Shown here: positions 14,002 through 20,202 of the stretch, in pieces
How the letters are laid out: each line of letters opens with the position of its first letter
How positions within the stretch are numbered: the stretch's first letter is position 1
DNA from: a virus
Length of the DNA: 22,337 bases
Direction: 5' to 3' (one strand)
Virus record (IMG/VR): IMGVR_UViG_3300005515_000062
Coordinates: 1-22,337 of that record
Notes under the pieces: generated by a model
What the model was told of the DNA's origin: nothing
Database searches by the model: none
The model's input: the letters and a program-made list of their open reading frames with translations, nothing else
Translations under genes and position numbers: made by a program

Positions 14002-14181
14002 ATGACCAAGCAAGGAATGATCGACAACGCCCAGCACATCGCCGGAATCATCGTTGGCCGCGCGTTTCGCTTCCTGGGACTGCGCTACGCGAAAGAAGAT
14101 CGCGGAACTCGTTGGTTCAGCACGGTAGCTGCAAACTTGGCTGCTGACGGCGAGCCGATGCAGTGGATGCCGTACCGCTAA
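14002..14181 (+). CDS. Small hypothetical protein, first gene of rightward operon
   Basis: This 59-residue protein has an excellent ribosome site (GGGAG, 6 nt before ATG). It contains QHIAGIIVGRAFRFLGLRYAK and a C-terminal GEPMQWMPYR. It is mildly basic but lacks the N-terminal Arg-rich motif of lambda N-type antiterminators, so despite its leading place after a boxA it cannot be called N. No family is recognised. Confidence 0.72.
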   Translation: MTKQGMIDNAQHIAGIIVGRAFRFLGLRYAKEDRGTRWFSTVAANLAADGEPMQWMPYR

Positions 14182-14215
14182 TTACTCTGCCTGCGCCGTG
14201 ACAGGACGCAGATAC

Positions 14216-14355
14216 GTGAGTCCTGAAAGAAGCGGCAGTACGAAAGGGCGTACCAGGGGCGCTGCCAGTAGGCGCGCTACCTGACCGATGGCGGGGTTGA
14301 TCGCCTGTTTATCGGGAGCAGCTATCAAGCGCTGCCCGCTTCTTTCAGGATTCAT
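14216..14355 (+). repeat. Long inverted repeat enclosing hairpins; putative structured RNA
   Basis: TCCTGAAAGAAGCGG (14221-14235) pairs perfectly with CCGCTTCTTTCAGGA (14336-14350). Outward pairing of about 5 more positions (two wobbles) and inward pairing of CAG/CTG past one bulge give over 20 bp. Inside is GTACG-AAAGGG-CGTAC (14238-14253), and GGCG/CGCC can form another branch. The whole gap 14182-14377 has no supported gene. The ribosome site of the next gene (AAGGAG) is left unpaired. Confidence 0.6.
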
Positions 14356-14377
14356 ACCGATTAACAAGGAGAACGAG

Positions 14378-14671
14378 ATGATCGATCTGGAAGCAGTGTT
14401 TGAAAAGTTCGACGACGAGTACATCCGCTTTGAGAGGATCGAGAACCCGGCGCACTCTCGGCCAGATGTGTGCGCGTTCATCATGCTTGACCGCCTTGTT
14501 CCCAGCGAGGGAAGCCGGGACATGGTTTGCTCTGCCGAGCACGACGAGATCTGGCTTGACGTTGACATCGAGGAACTTGCCCGAGTTGCCACTGAGGACG
14601 ACGTTCTCTCGCTTGTGCGCTGCGGCGTGAGATTGGACAAAGACATTCAATCTTTGGCCATGTTCGTCTAA
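14378..14671 (+). CDS. Acidic hypothetical phage protein
   Basis: This 97-residue, strongly acidic protein (MIDLEAVFEKFDDEYIRF, then EHDEIWLDVDIEELARVATEDDV) has an AAGGAG site 7 nt upstream. It could mimic nucleic acid in charge, a theme among phage anti-host proteins, but no such family is recognised. It lies between two structured non-coding segments in the early rightward operon. Confidence 0.75.
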   Translation: MIDLEAVFEKFDDEYIRFERIENPAHSRPDVCAFIMLDRLVPSEGSRDMVCSAEHDEIWLDVDIEELARVATEDDVLSLVRCGVRLDKDIQSLAMFV

Positions 14672-14710
14672 CCCCTCCCTATTAGCAGCCCGAATGGCAA
14701 AGGAGAAGAT

Positions 14711-14896
14711 ATGCAGATCACTACCCAACAAGCCGTAGCAGCGATGCAGAAGTACGGCGGCAACGGGATGCAGAAGCTGGCGGCGTGCTGGCTTGCTCTG
14801 GACTCGGACAAGCGGATGCGGCTGGAGATGGCGTTCAACGCCGAATTTCAGATCTACCGCGAAATGGCCGAGCAGGACAACCGGCAGGCAGCTTGA
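14711..14896 (+). CDS. Small hypothetical phage protein
   Basis: This 61-residue, mostly helical protein (QITTQQAVAAMQKYGGNGM, then LALDSDKRMRLEMAFNAEF) has a strong AAAGGAGA site. Function unknown. It is the last gene before a 754-base non-coding stretch. Confidence 0.7.
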   Translation: MQITTQQAVAAMQKYGGNGMQKLAACWLALDSDKRMRLEMAFNAEFQIYREMAEQDNRQAA

Positions 14897-14928
14897 AGAC
14901 GCGCTCAGGGCCGCGCACGCCCTGAACT

Positions 14929-15050
14929 CTCATCAGACGGAACCTGGGAAGTAATACAGCGCTTTAGCAACGCTGTACCGCCATGTTTAAGCGAAAAGCG
15001 TACGTCAAAATGAACCGATGCTTTATTCGGGCTAGGTTCCGTCTGATGAG
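14929..15050 (+). repeat. 17-bp perfect inverted repeat; putative structured RNA
   Basis: CTCATCAGACGGAACCT (14929-14945) and its exact reverse complement (15034-15050) enclose 88 nt. The interior holds TACAGCG/CGCTGTA (14955-14961 with 14971-14977, 9-nt loop) and a smaller AGCG-AAA-AGCGT region. A transcript would fold into a long closing stem with internal branches. It shares no sequence with the element at 14216-14355 but has the same architecture. Confidence 0.65.
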
Positions 15051-15301
15051 GGTGAATGCGCAGTGCTGACGCGCAAATAACAACCGTAGTGATTCCAGCA
15101 AAGGCGAGCGGCAACGCCAGAAAGCGGGCCAGTGGAGCGGACCCACATTAAAAACACCAGCTACGGGAAACCGAAAAGCCGGATCAACAGCACCGGCCAC
15201 CCTCTCCCAAATCTCCCTGGCGCCGTGCAACAGTCGGCCGTCTCCCGGACGAAACCCGGGGTCCTCAAGAGAGGTCAGCGGGGTTTGCCTCGTTGGACCA
15301 G

Positions 15302-15388
15302 GGTCAGCCGACATACAGGTGCGGTGGGTTGCGGGATGCATACCGTCTCTCACGTAAGTCTTAGGGGTTCGAATCCCCGCCGCTGGCC
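15302..15388 (+). other. tRNA-like element or degenerate tRNA
   Basis: GGGG-TTCGAAT-CCCC (15364-15378) is an ideal tRNA T-arm. GGTCAGC (15302-15308) pairs fully, with one wobble, with GCTGGCC (15382-15388), giving an 87-nt class II-sized unit. A GCCG/CGGT pair could serve as D-stem. However, the acceptor and T-arm are offset by 2 nt, the possible anticodon loop lacks U33, and no CCA follows. I do not call a functional tRNA. Confidence 0.35.
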
Positions 15389-15572
15389 TCCCTTGAGGGT
15401 ATGCAGTACGCCCAGGCGATGGGCTATAGCTCCGGTATTTGGTCCGGATCGATAAGCCAGGCTACAGGTGTTCGGAATAGCAGGTCATTGGCGCAAATCG
15501 CCATGGCAATAGGCTCCCGATGCAAACGCAAGGACATCAACGCCGGATTCGCACCCGGCACCCTCACCCCTC

Positions 15573-15633
15573 AAGCCCCCACTATTCCCCCTAATTCTCC
15601 CGTGCAGGGTATGCCGGGGGAGAGCGGGGGCTT
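15573..15633 (+). repeat. G/C-tract hairpin upstream of 15651 gene
   Basis: AAGCCCCC (15573-15580) pairs with GGGGGCTT (15626-15633). Inner C and G runs (15587-15591 and 15616-15620) extend the stem. It ends 8 nt before the GGAG ribosome site (15642-15645) of the next gene and has no T-tract, so it is more likely an RNA-stability or translation element than a terminator. Confidence 0.5.
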
Positions 15634-15650
15634 ACCTGATTGGAGATCGT

Positions 15651-15959
15651 ATGGAAGACCGTGAACTGCTGGAGTTGGCGGCGAAGGCGGCTGGGATCGA
15701 CGCTAAGCCTCTCAAGGGATTTGACGGAGTAGAGCGTTTCCATACTGGCGCGGGAAGCTATATGCCATTGATCTGGAACCCGCTCACCGACGACGGAGAC
15801 GCTTTGCGGCTAGCGGTGGGTCTGGACCTGTTGGCCTACCCCTCCTTCTTCCACTATCGGTCACTTGAGCGATTCTCGAGGCAGGATGCCGACGACTACA
15901 CCGCAACCCGTCGCGCCATCGTCCGTGCTGCTGCCGAAATCGGCAAAGGAATGCCATGA
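15651..15959 (+). CDS. Phage accessory protein, DUF2591-like
   Basis: This 102-residue protein has the core SYMPLIWNPLTDDGDALRLAV, with an N-terminal ELLELAAKAAGI helix. This is the pattern of short early proteins (DUF2591-like) common in phages of Enterobacteria and Burkholderiales. Role unknown. GGAG lies 5 nt upstream. It overlaps the next gene by ATGA. Confidence 0.78.
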   Translation: MEDRELLELAAKAAGIDAKPLKGFDGVERFHTGAGSYMPLIWNPLTDDGDALRLAVGLDLLAYPSFFHYRSLERFSRQDADDYTATRRAIVRAAAEIGKGMP

Positions 15960-16258
15960 CCTCCCCTGTGAAACTCCCGCCGCTTCCAAAATCACCGGAA
16001 AGCATCTACTTCGAGGGCGAAGGAAATGAGCCTGGTGAACTCGTAGAGATGTACAGCAAGACGCAGATGGTCGCCTACGCCGAGCAGGCTGTGCGCGAAG
16101 CTCTGGCGGCGCAGAAACCGGTAGCGTGGCTTCGTGAAGTGACCTCTGGCGGTGGTGTGTGGAATCGCTGTGTGTCTTTATGGGAACCGCCTACCGGCTT
16201 CATCGCAATAGATCGGAAGTTTGCCCTCGCCATCATCCCGGAGGTCAGCGATGGATGA
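15956..16258 (+). CDS. Hypothetical mosaic accessory protein
   Basis: This is a 100-residue protein. The N-terminal half, SIYFEGEGNEPGELVEMYSKTQM then VAYAEQAVREALAA, followed by QKPVAWLREV, is typical of Ead/Ea22-like modular phage proteins in which a shared N-terminus is joined to varied C-termini. No function is known. ATGA overlap upstream; its stop lies inside the next small gene. Confidence 0.7.
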   Translation: MTSPVKLPPLPKSPESIYFEGEGNEPGELVEMYSKTQMVAYAEQAVREALAAQKPVAWLREVTSGGGVWNRCVSLWEPPTGFIAIDRKFALAIIPEVSDG

Positions 16259-16346
16259 CCTCAAGCACATGCTGCAAAACGCCTGGGCCATGCGCTGGTA
16301 CTACGCAACCCTAATTATCCCGCTCGCGTGCGTAGTGGGGTGGTAG
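16251..16346 (+). CDS. 31-residue membrane peptide
   Basis: This is a very short gene with GGAGG 6 nt before ATG, overlapping the previous gene by 8 nt. The product MDDLKHMLQNAWAMRWYYATLIIPL ends in ACVVGW and is one membrane helix with an acidic/polar N-terminus. Its strong ribosome site and exact place between genes support it, but its length keeps this tentative. Confidence 0.5.
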   Translation: MDDLKHMLQNAWAMRWYYATLIIPLACVVGW

Positions 16347-16355
16347 GAGATAGAC

Positions 16356-16682
16356 ATGGGATCAAGATTCAGCTTCGGCCCGCCTCAGCACATCTACGAC
16401 GAGAAGTACGCAGAAGTCGCCAAGGCAATCGAGGCGGATCTGTTCACCCATCGCTGGGCAGTCATAGAAGCGTTTGAGCAGGAGTTCCCGAACGAGGACG
16501 CGCAGATGCTGGCTTTCATCGCTGGCGATGCGGACAAGCCCGAGAAGATCCTTGAACTGGCGGCGTCCGGCATCCTCGGACCTGAATGCCGCGATCAACT
16601 GACGCTGGCTATTGCCCACGTCGCAGACTACCAAACAAAGAACTTTGTTCGCGGCTTCTGGCCGGAATGGGAGAAAGAATGA
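16356..16682 (+). CDS. Hypothetical phage protein
   Basis: This 108-residue, mostly helical acidic protein (YAEVAKAIEADLFTHRWAVI, then FEQEFPNEDAQMLAFIAGDADKP) ends FWPEWEKE. No family is recognised. TAGGAGA lies 6 nt upstream. It overlaps the next gene by ATGA. Confidence 0.72.
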   Translation: MGSRFSFGPPQHIYDEKYAEVAKAIEADLFTHRWAVIEAFEQEFPNEDAQMLAFIAGDADKPEKILELAASGILGPECRDQLTLAIAHVADYQTKNFVRGFWPEWEKE

Positions 16683-16900
16683 GCATGCCGAATGGCAACA
16701 TCTTGGCGCTATTCCATGATGGCTTCTACCTAGCCGAAATCCCCGATGGGTTGCGAGCGGCACATCAGGATGGACGACAAGCCGATTTCAAAGATGGCAG
16801 CCGCATTGCGGTCGAACTGCAATCCGCCTATGCAAGCGATTCCACGGAAGACCTTCGTAAGAAGGTCGTTGATGCGTTGACAGCCAGGGGGAAAACATGA
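16679..16900 (+). CDS. Hypothetical phage protein
   Basis: This 73-residue protein starts at the ATGA overlap (16679) rather than at an in-frame upstream ATG (16586) buried in the preceding gene. It has a beta-rich look (NGNILALFHDGFYLAEIPDG) and a basic C-terminal helix. Function unknown. It overlaps the next small gene by ATGA as well. Confidence 0.68.
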   Translation: MSMPNGNILALFHDGFYLAEIPDGLRAAHQDGRQADFKDGSRIAVELQSAYASDSTEDLRKKVVDALTARGKT

Positions 16901-17067
16901 CCCGCCTACTCCGCAAAATCCTCCAAGCCGATGCCCACACCGCCGTGGGCATTTTCTCGATCATCTGCGCCCTCGTAGGCGCCCTGGCATGCGTCCAACA
17001 GGCCGACCAAGAATCCGCCGAACGTTGGGCTAAGGACGGCGGCACCCGATACGCCGCAAAGGAATAG
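16897..17067 (+). CDS. Tiny single-pass membrane protein
   Basis: This 56-residue protein has a basic N-terminus (MTRLLRKIL), one membrane helix (AVGIFSIICALVGALACV) and a polar tail (QQADQESAERWAKDGG). It overlaps the previous gene by ATGA with AGGGGG upstream and is followed by the next gene after 2 nt. Function unknown. Confidence 0.65.
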   Translation: MTRLLRKILQADAHTAVGIFSIICALVGALACVQQADQESAERWAKDGGTRYAAKE

Positions 17068-17069
17068 AC

Positions 17070-17555
17070 ATGTCCAAGACACACTGGAAGCTCCTGATCA
17101 ACCCTGACTACATCGGAGCCTACGCGCTGGAAGAAGGTCAGGACCTTACGGTGACGATTGACTGGGTGCAACAGGAAACGGTCACCGGGACTGGCGGCAA
17201 GAAAGAAGATTGCACGGTTGCCCACCTAGTAGGCCAGAAGCCGATGATCCTGAACGTCACCAATTCCAAGATGATCGCCAAGCTGTACGGGCCTTACATC
17301 GAGGACTGGGCGGGGAAGCCGATCACGCTGTATGCCAGCACTACGAAGCTGGCCGGGGAAACCGTGGAATGCCTGCGGGTCCGTCCGAAGGTGACGGTGA
17401 AGAAGCCGCCGGCCATCAATGCTGAGCGGTTCAGCAAGGCCATCCAGTCGATCAAGGAAGGCTCCTACACCACGGACAAGCTGCGGGCCAACTTCAGTCT
17501 GACGCCTGAGCAGGAAAAGGAACTTGAGGAGGCACTAGGTGAAGCCACTGTTTAA
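17070..17555 (+). CDS. Recombination-module protein upstream of YqaJ exonuclease
   Basis: This 161-residue protein is not confidently placed in a family. The N-terminal 110 residues look beta-rich (HWKLLINPDYIGAYALEEGQ, then LTVTIDWVQQETV, MILNVTNSKMI, ITLYASTTK), plausible for an OB-like or substrate-binding fold. The C-terminus is helical and acidic (LTPEQEKELEEALGEA). It overlaps the exonuclease gene by 17 nt and is followed by SSB, so it occupies the place of the single-strand annealing protein (RecT/Bet/ERF), though it does not resemble those in sequence. Confidence 0.75.
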   Translation: MSKTHWKLLINPDYIGAYALEEGQDLTVTIDWVQQETVTGTGGKKEDCTVAHLVGQKPMILNVTNSKMIAKLYGPYIEDWAGKPITLYASTTKLAGETVECLRVRPKVTVKKPPAINAERFSKAIQSIKEGSYTTDKLRANFSLTPEQEKELEEALGEATV

Positions 17556-18177
17556 GGTCCGCTGCTCGTCCCTCAGCACGATCATGACCGACCCGAAGAC
17601 AAAGGGAGCGGTGCTGTCCGAGGGGGCCAAGACGTACTTGGAAGGTGTGGCTAAGGAGTTGGTCTACGGCTACACCTACTGCCCCACGGCCAAGTACATG
17701 GAGAAGGGCACTCTTGTAGAGGATCAGTCCATCGCTCTCTACAACTCGGTCTTCTTCACCAACTACACCAAGAACACGGAGCGTCGGGAAACTGACTTTC
17801 TGACAGGTGAATGCGACATCTTCACCGGCTCCAAGATCATCGACATCAAGTCGGCGTGGTCGCTCCACACCTTCCCAGCAACCGCCGCCATGGGGGCCAG
17901 CAAAGAGTACGAATGGCAAATGCGCGGCTACATGAAGCTGTGGGACGTGGACGAGGCTGAGGTTGCCTACTGCCTCGTAAACACGCCTGATGAGCTTGTG
18001 GGCTACGAGGACCCTGATCTGCATTACGTGGACCACATCGACGAAGTTCTGCGCGTAACCCGTGTCCAGTACACCCGGGACCGCGAACTGGAAGACAAGA
18101 TGGAAGCCCGCGCTTTAGCGGCCCAGAAGTACGTCATAGAAGCCATGCAGCGCATTGGCGAAGAACACCAAGGATAG
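17539..18177 (+). CDS. YqaJ-family phage recombination exonuclease
   Basis: This 212-residue PD-(D/E)XK nuclease starts with GTG at 17539, with GAGGAGG upstream; no better ATG exists. Likely catalytic residues are Glu61 (MEKGTLVEDQS), Asp93 (TGECDIF) and the Asp102-Ile-Lys104 of KIIDIKSAW, the variant (D/E)xK. A QMRGYMKLW segment follows, as in YqaJ/lambda-exo-like proteins. It would resect double-strand ends for phage recombination. Gene order (partner, nuclease, SSB) is a Red-like module. Confidence 0.88.
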   Translation: MKPLFKVRCSSLSTIMTDPKTKGAVLSEGAKTYLEGVAKELVYGYTYCPTAKYMEKGTLVEDQSIALYNSVFFTNYTKNTERRETDFLTGECDIFTGSKIIDIKSAWSLHTFPATAAMGASKEYEWQMRGYMKLWDVDEAEVAYCLVNTPDELVGYEDPDLHYVDHIDEVLRVTRVQYTRDRELEDKMEARALAAQKYVIEAMQRIGEEHQG

Positions 18178-18180
18178 GCC

Positions 18181-18627
18181 ATGGCATCTGTTAACAAGGT
18201 AATTTTGGTCGGAAATTTAGGCCGCGACCCGGAGGTGAAATATAGCGCGGATGGAGTTGCGATCTGCAACCTGTCCCTGGCGACCACATCGTCTTGGAAG
18301 GACAAAGCCAGCGGCGAGAAACGCGAGGAAACCGAATGGCACCGGGTGGTCATGTACAGCCGCCTCGCTGAGATTGCAGGCGAATATTTGGCTAAGGGCC
18401 GGTCTGTCTACATCGAAGGTCGATTGAAGACCCGGAAATGGCAGGACAAGGACACGGGCGCTGATCGCTATGCGACGGAGGTCGTAGCAGACCAGATGCA
18501 GATGCTGGGTGGTAAGGGCGACGAAGTTGACCGCACCCCATCGCATCGCCCCGCACCGAAGCAACCACAACGCCAAGCCCCCGCCCAGTCAGGCGGCTAC
18601 GACGACGCGGATCCACCGCCGTTCTGA
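18181..18627 (+). CDS. ssb: Single-stranded DNA-binding protein
   Basis: This is a 148-residue protein. The OB-fold (residues 2-106) has the classic start [15 protein letters not shown] and the middle [20 protein letters not shown] Pro/Gln-rich linker leads to the C-terminal tip DDADPPPF, which binds partner proteins. It coats ssDNA during phage replication and recombination, and NinB of this phage may act through it. AAGGAT lies upstream and the gap from the exonuclease is 3 nt. A GCATCC/GGATGC hairpin lies downstream at 18667-18684. Confidence 0.96.
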   Translation: MASVNKVILVGNLGRDPEVKYSADGVAICNLSLATTSSWKDKASGEKREETEWHRVVMYSRLAEIAGEYLAKGRSVYIEGRLKTRKWQDKDTGADRYATEVVADQMQMLGGKGDEVDRTPSHRPAPKQPQRQAPAQSGGYDDADPPPF

Positions 18628-18707
18628 TCCCCGGCAGCTCCCAGCACAACCCACCTGGAACCCGCAGCATCCGCTGGGGGATGCCACCCTATTCCTTGGA
18701 GAAATGA

Positions 18708-18857
18708 ATGAAGAACTACATCTGGGTCATTGAATTCCGGGCTGGAGGCGAATGGCACGGCACCGATGTGCGGGACACGCGCCAAGCGGCTAGATGGGCA
18801 CAGAAAGTCCTCTATTCCACTGTTTCGACGCGCATCCGCAAGTACGTACCCGCCTAA
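18708..18857 (+). CDS. Small hypothetical protein
   Basis: This 49-residue protein has GGAG 6 nt before ATG. The product (KNYIWVIEFRAGGEWHGT, then DTRQAARWAQKVL and RIRKYVPA) resembles a small beta-beta-helix phage protein. Function unknown. Confidence 0.62.
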   Translation: MKNYIWVIEFRAGGEWHGTDVRDTRQAARWAQKVLYSTVSTRIRKYVPA

Positions 18858-18868
18858 CGGAGCCATAT

Positions 18869-19033
18869 ATGGACCTATCGCAACAACTCGAGCAAGCCGA
18901 CGCAGACCGCGTTGACGGCATCACGACCGACAAGCAGTACATGGAGCGCCGTGCCGAGATTGTGGCGCGGTCCGTGGACCTTGATGACGCATATGACCGA
19001 TACAAGGAGCGTGCGCTCCTGAGGGGGATGTGA
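18869..19033 (+). CDS. Small hypothetical protein
   Basis: This 54-residue protein starts at 18869, where GGAG lies 6 nt upstream; an upstream in-frame ATG at 18794 lacks a site and overlaps the previous gene. The product is acidic and helical (MDLSQQLEQADADRVDGITT, then YMERRAEIVARSVDLDDAYD). Function unknown. Its stop TGA overlaps the next ATG (TGATG). Confidence 0.65.
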   Translation: MDLSQQLEQADADRVDGITTDKQYMERRAEIVARSVDLDDAYDRYKERALLRGM

Positions 19034-19191
19034 TGGAAGCAAACGAAATGCCGGACGAGGATGAACTCGCCATAGAGCGCGCCCTGATTAACTGGGGGCT
19101 GTTAGGGGTCGTCTCTGGCCTCGCAACTATCTATGTCGGCATCTTCCTTCTGTGGCGATACGCCCTGTCCTTCTTCTACCCTGGAGCGTGA
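19033..19191 (+). CDS. Tiny single-pass membrane protein
   Basis: This 52-residue protein has an acidic N-terminus (MEANEMPDEDELAIERAL) and one membrane helix (GLLGVVSGLATIYVGIFLLW) ending YALSFFYPGA. It is coupled to the previous gene by TGATG and preceded by a GAGGGGG site. It is the third single-helix peptide in this operon. Function unknown. Confidence 0.65.
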   Translation: MEANEMPDEDELAIERALINWGLLGVVSGLATIYVGIFLLWRYALSFFYPGA

Positions 19192-19195
19192 ACAA

Positions 19196-19822
19196 ATGAC
19201 ACAACAATGGAAGCTTGTCCCGGTTGAACCGACGCCGAAGATGGTCGATGCGACATGGAATGATTCGGTCGATCGCGATGGCGGCATTGAGAGCCAGAAC
19301 ACTCGCAACCGCCGCATCTACGCCGCAATGGTGAACGCTGCTCCCATCCCTCCCGCCAGCGCACAGCCCGAACGGGACTGGGAATTGACCTGCGACGAGT
19401 GCAACGGCGACGGCTTCGTTTATGTCGAGCGCCAGGTTGCCGAGCGTAAAAGCGACGTGCAAGAGTTCAAAGAGGACTGCGAGTGCTGCGAGGGCCGCGG
19501 CTTCACCATCGCATTCGAGGATATCCCGGGCATTGATGCCTACGTGAAGTCGCGGCGTCCGGCTCCCGCCAGCGCACAGGACGATGCGAAGGACGAGCGG
19601 CAAGAATGGATGACGTGCACCATGCGCCACCGTATGGTGGTGGACAACCTGCGTTTCAGCGCAACGCATATGCGTGACAAAGAAAATCGCGCCCGCACCG
19701 CCTACCAGCAGGACTACATGGGGGCACCAATGCGCTGGCTGGCGGACGTGTATGCCGATGCTGCGGCGGTCTTTGAGGCCAAGCTCGCCGCCCTTTCGGC
19801 CTCTCAGCAGCAGGAGGGGTGA
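19196..19822 (+). CDS. Ea22-like modular protein with DnaJ-type zinc motifs
   Basis: This 208-residue protein starts at MTQQWKLVPVEPTPKM, a common N-terminal module of phage Ead/Ea22-like proteins; an earlier in-frame start lies in the preceding gene. A central Cys-rich segment carries CDECNGDG and CECCEGRG, two CxxCxGxG motifs as in the DnaJ zinc domain, likely binding one zinc. The C-terminal third is helical (RMVVDNLRFSATHMRDKEN). Exact 17-bp direct repeats flank the Cys-rich segment in frame. Role unknown. Confidence 0.78.
   Translation: MTQQWKLVPVEPTPKMVDATWNDSVDRDGGIESQNTRNRRIYAAMVNAAPIPPASAQPERDWELTCDECNGDGFVYVERQVAERKSDVQEFKEDCECCEGRGFTIAFEDIPGIDAYVKSRRPAPASAQDDAKDERQEWMTCTMRHRMVVDNLRFSATHMRDKENRARTAYQQDYMGAPMRWLADVYADAAAVFEAKLAALSASQQQEG
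19350..19579 (+). repeat. In-frame 17-bp direct repeats flanking a zinc module
   Basis: CTCCCGCCAGCGCACAG occurs at 19350-19366 and 19563-19579, 213 bp (71 codons) apart, each encoding PASAQ. The interval carries the two CxxCxGxG motifs. Confidence 0.85.
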
Positions 19823-20202
19823 TGGACAAGTATCAGCAAGCCATCCTCTCCCTGAACTTGGCCGTCCAGGAAGTGAATCGACTATCCGAAGAAATCGGGA
19901 AGGCGATAGAGGCCTCCCTTGTGGCGCAGGATCCGACGGATGGCGTCATTTCCTATCGCCACCAGTCCATCAATTGGCTGGAGCGCGCTTACGCGCTCGA
20001 CCATGACGACGACGGAGACCGTCACCACGCCCATCACGATGGCGACGTTGACGCTTACCTGGCGGCCAACTGCCAGCACGCCTTGCTGGCCCACCAGCTC
20101 ATTCAGCAACGCAAGGCAGCCAAGAAAGCCCGCGCCAGCGCGCGCCGTTGGATTACCAAGCTCGGAAAAGAGCTGGCCGCCACCATCAAGGGAAAGACAT
20201 GA
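19822..20202 (+). CDS. Hypothetical His/Asp-rich protein
   Basis: This 126-residue protein: the ATG at 19822 is preferred over GTG at 19819 because of spacing to GGAGG. Features are an N-terminal helix (YQQAILSLNLAVQEVNRLSE), a striking metal-ligand-rich loop DHDDDGDRHHAHHDGDVD near residues 60-77, and a basic tail (KAAKKARASARRW). The loop could bind divalent metal. No family is recognised. Confidence 0.7.
   Translation: MDKYQQAILSLNLAVQEVNRLSEEIGKAIEASLVAQDPTDGVISYRHQSINWLERAYALDHDDDGDRHHAHHDGDVDAYLAANCQHALLAHQLIQQRKAAKKARASARRWITKLGKELAATIKGKT

Larger units (their letters stand above)
15051..15650 (+). other. Non-coding stretch rich in hairpins
   Basis: No gene with a ribosome site or recognisable product is supported on either strand across these 600 bases, although long chance frames exist. 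Besides the tRNA-like segment and the terminal hairpin listed separately, it holds several short hairpins: GCCC-AGGCGAT-GGGC (near 15410), TCCGG/CCGGA (near 15430) and TGGCG-CAAAT-CGCCA (near 15490), plus AAACCC/GGGTTT around 15250-15290. Such density suggests structured RNA in the early transcript. Confidence 0.5.

Noticed and set aside
14182-14646. 154-residue minus-strand frame
   Set aside because: It lies opposite a well-supported plus gene (14378-14671) and covers the inverted repeat; its product is Ser/Arg-rich low complexity without a ribosome site.
14929-15050. Inverted repeat as a MITE or insertion-sequence remnant
   Set aside because: No flanking target-site duplication and no transposase fragment; the internal hairpins fit RNA structure better.
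15040-15080. CTGATGAG resembling the hammerhead ribozyme core
   Set aside because: The motif is fully paired in the 17-bp inverted repeat, and no GAAA segment closes a following stem II.
15132-15455. 107-residue plus-strand frame over the tRNA-like segment
   Set aside because: No ribosome site; Arg/Pro-rich chance frame that runs through the T-arm-like sequence.
15541-15575. Second tRNA T-arm (GCCGG, loop ATTCGCAC, CCGGC)
   Set aside because: Loop is 8 nt with C instead of the invariant A58, and no matching acceptor stem lies within tRNA distance.
15401-15664. 87-residue plus-strand frame in the non-coding stretch
   Set aside because: No clear ribosome site, no recognisable features, crosses several hairpins and overlaps the next gene's start; kept as not supported.
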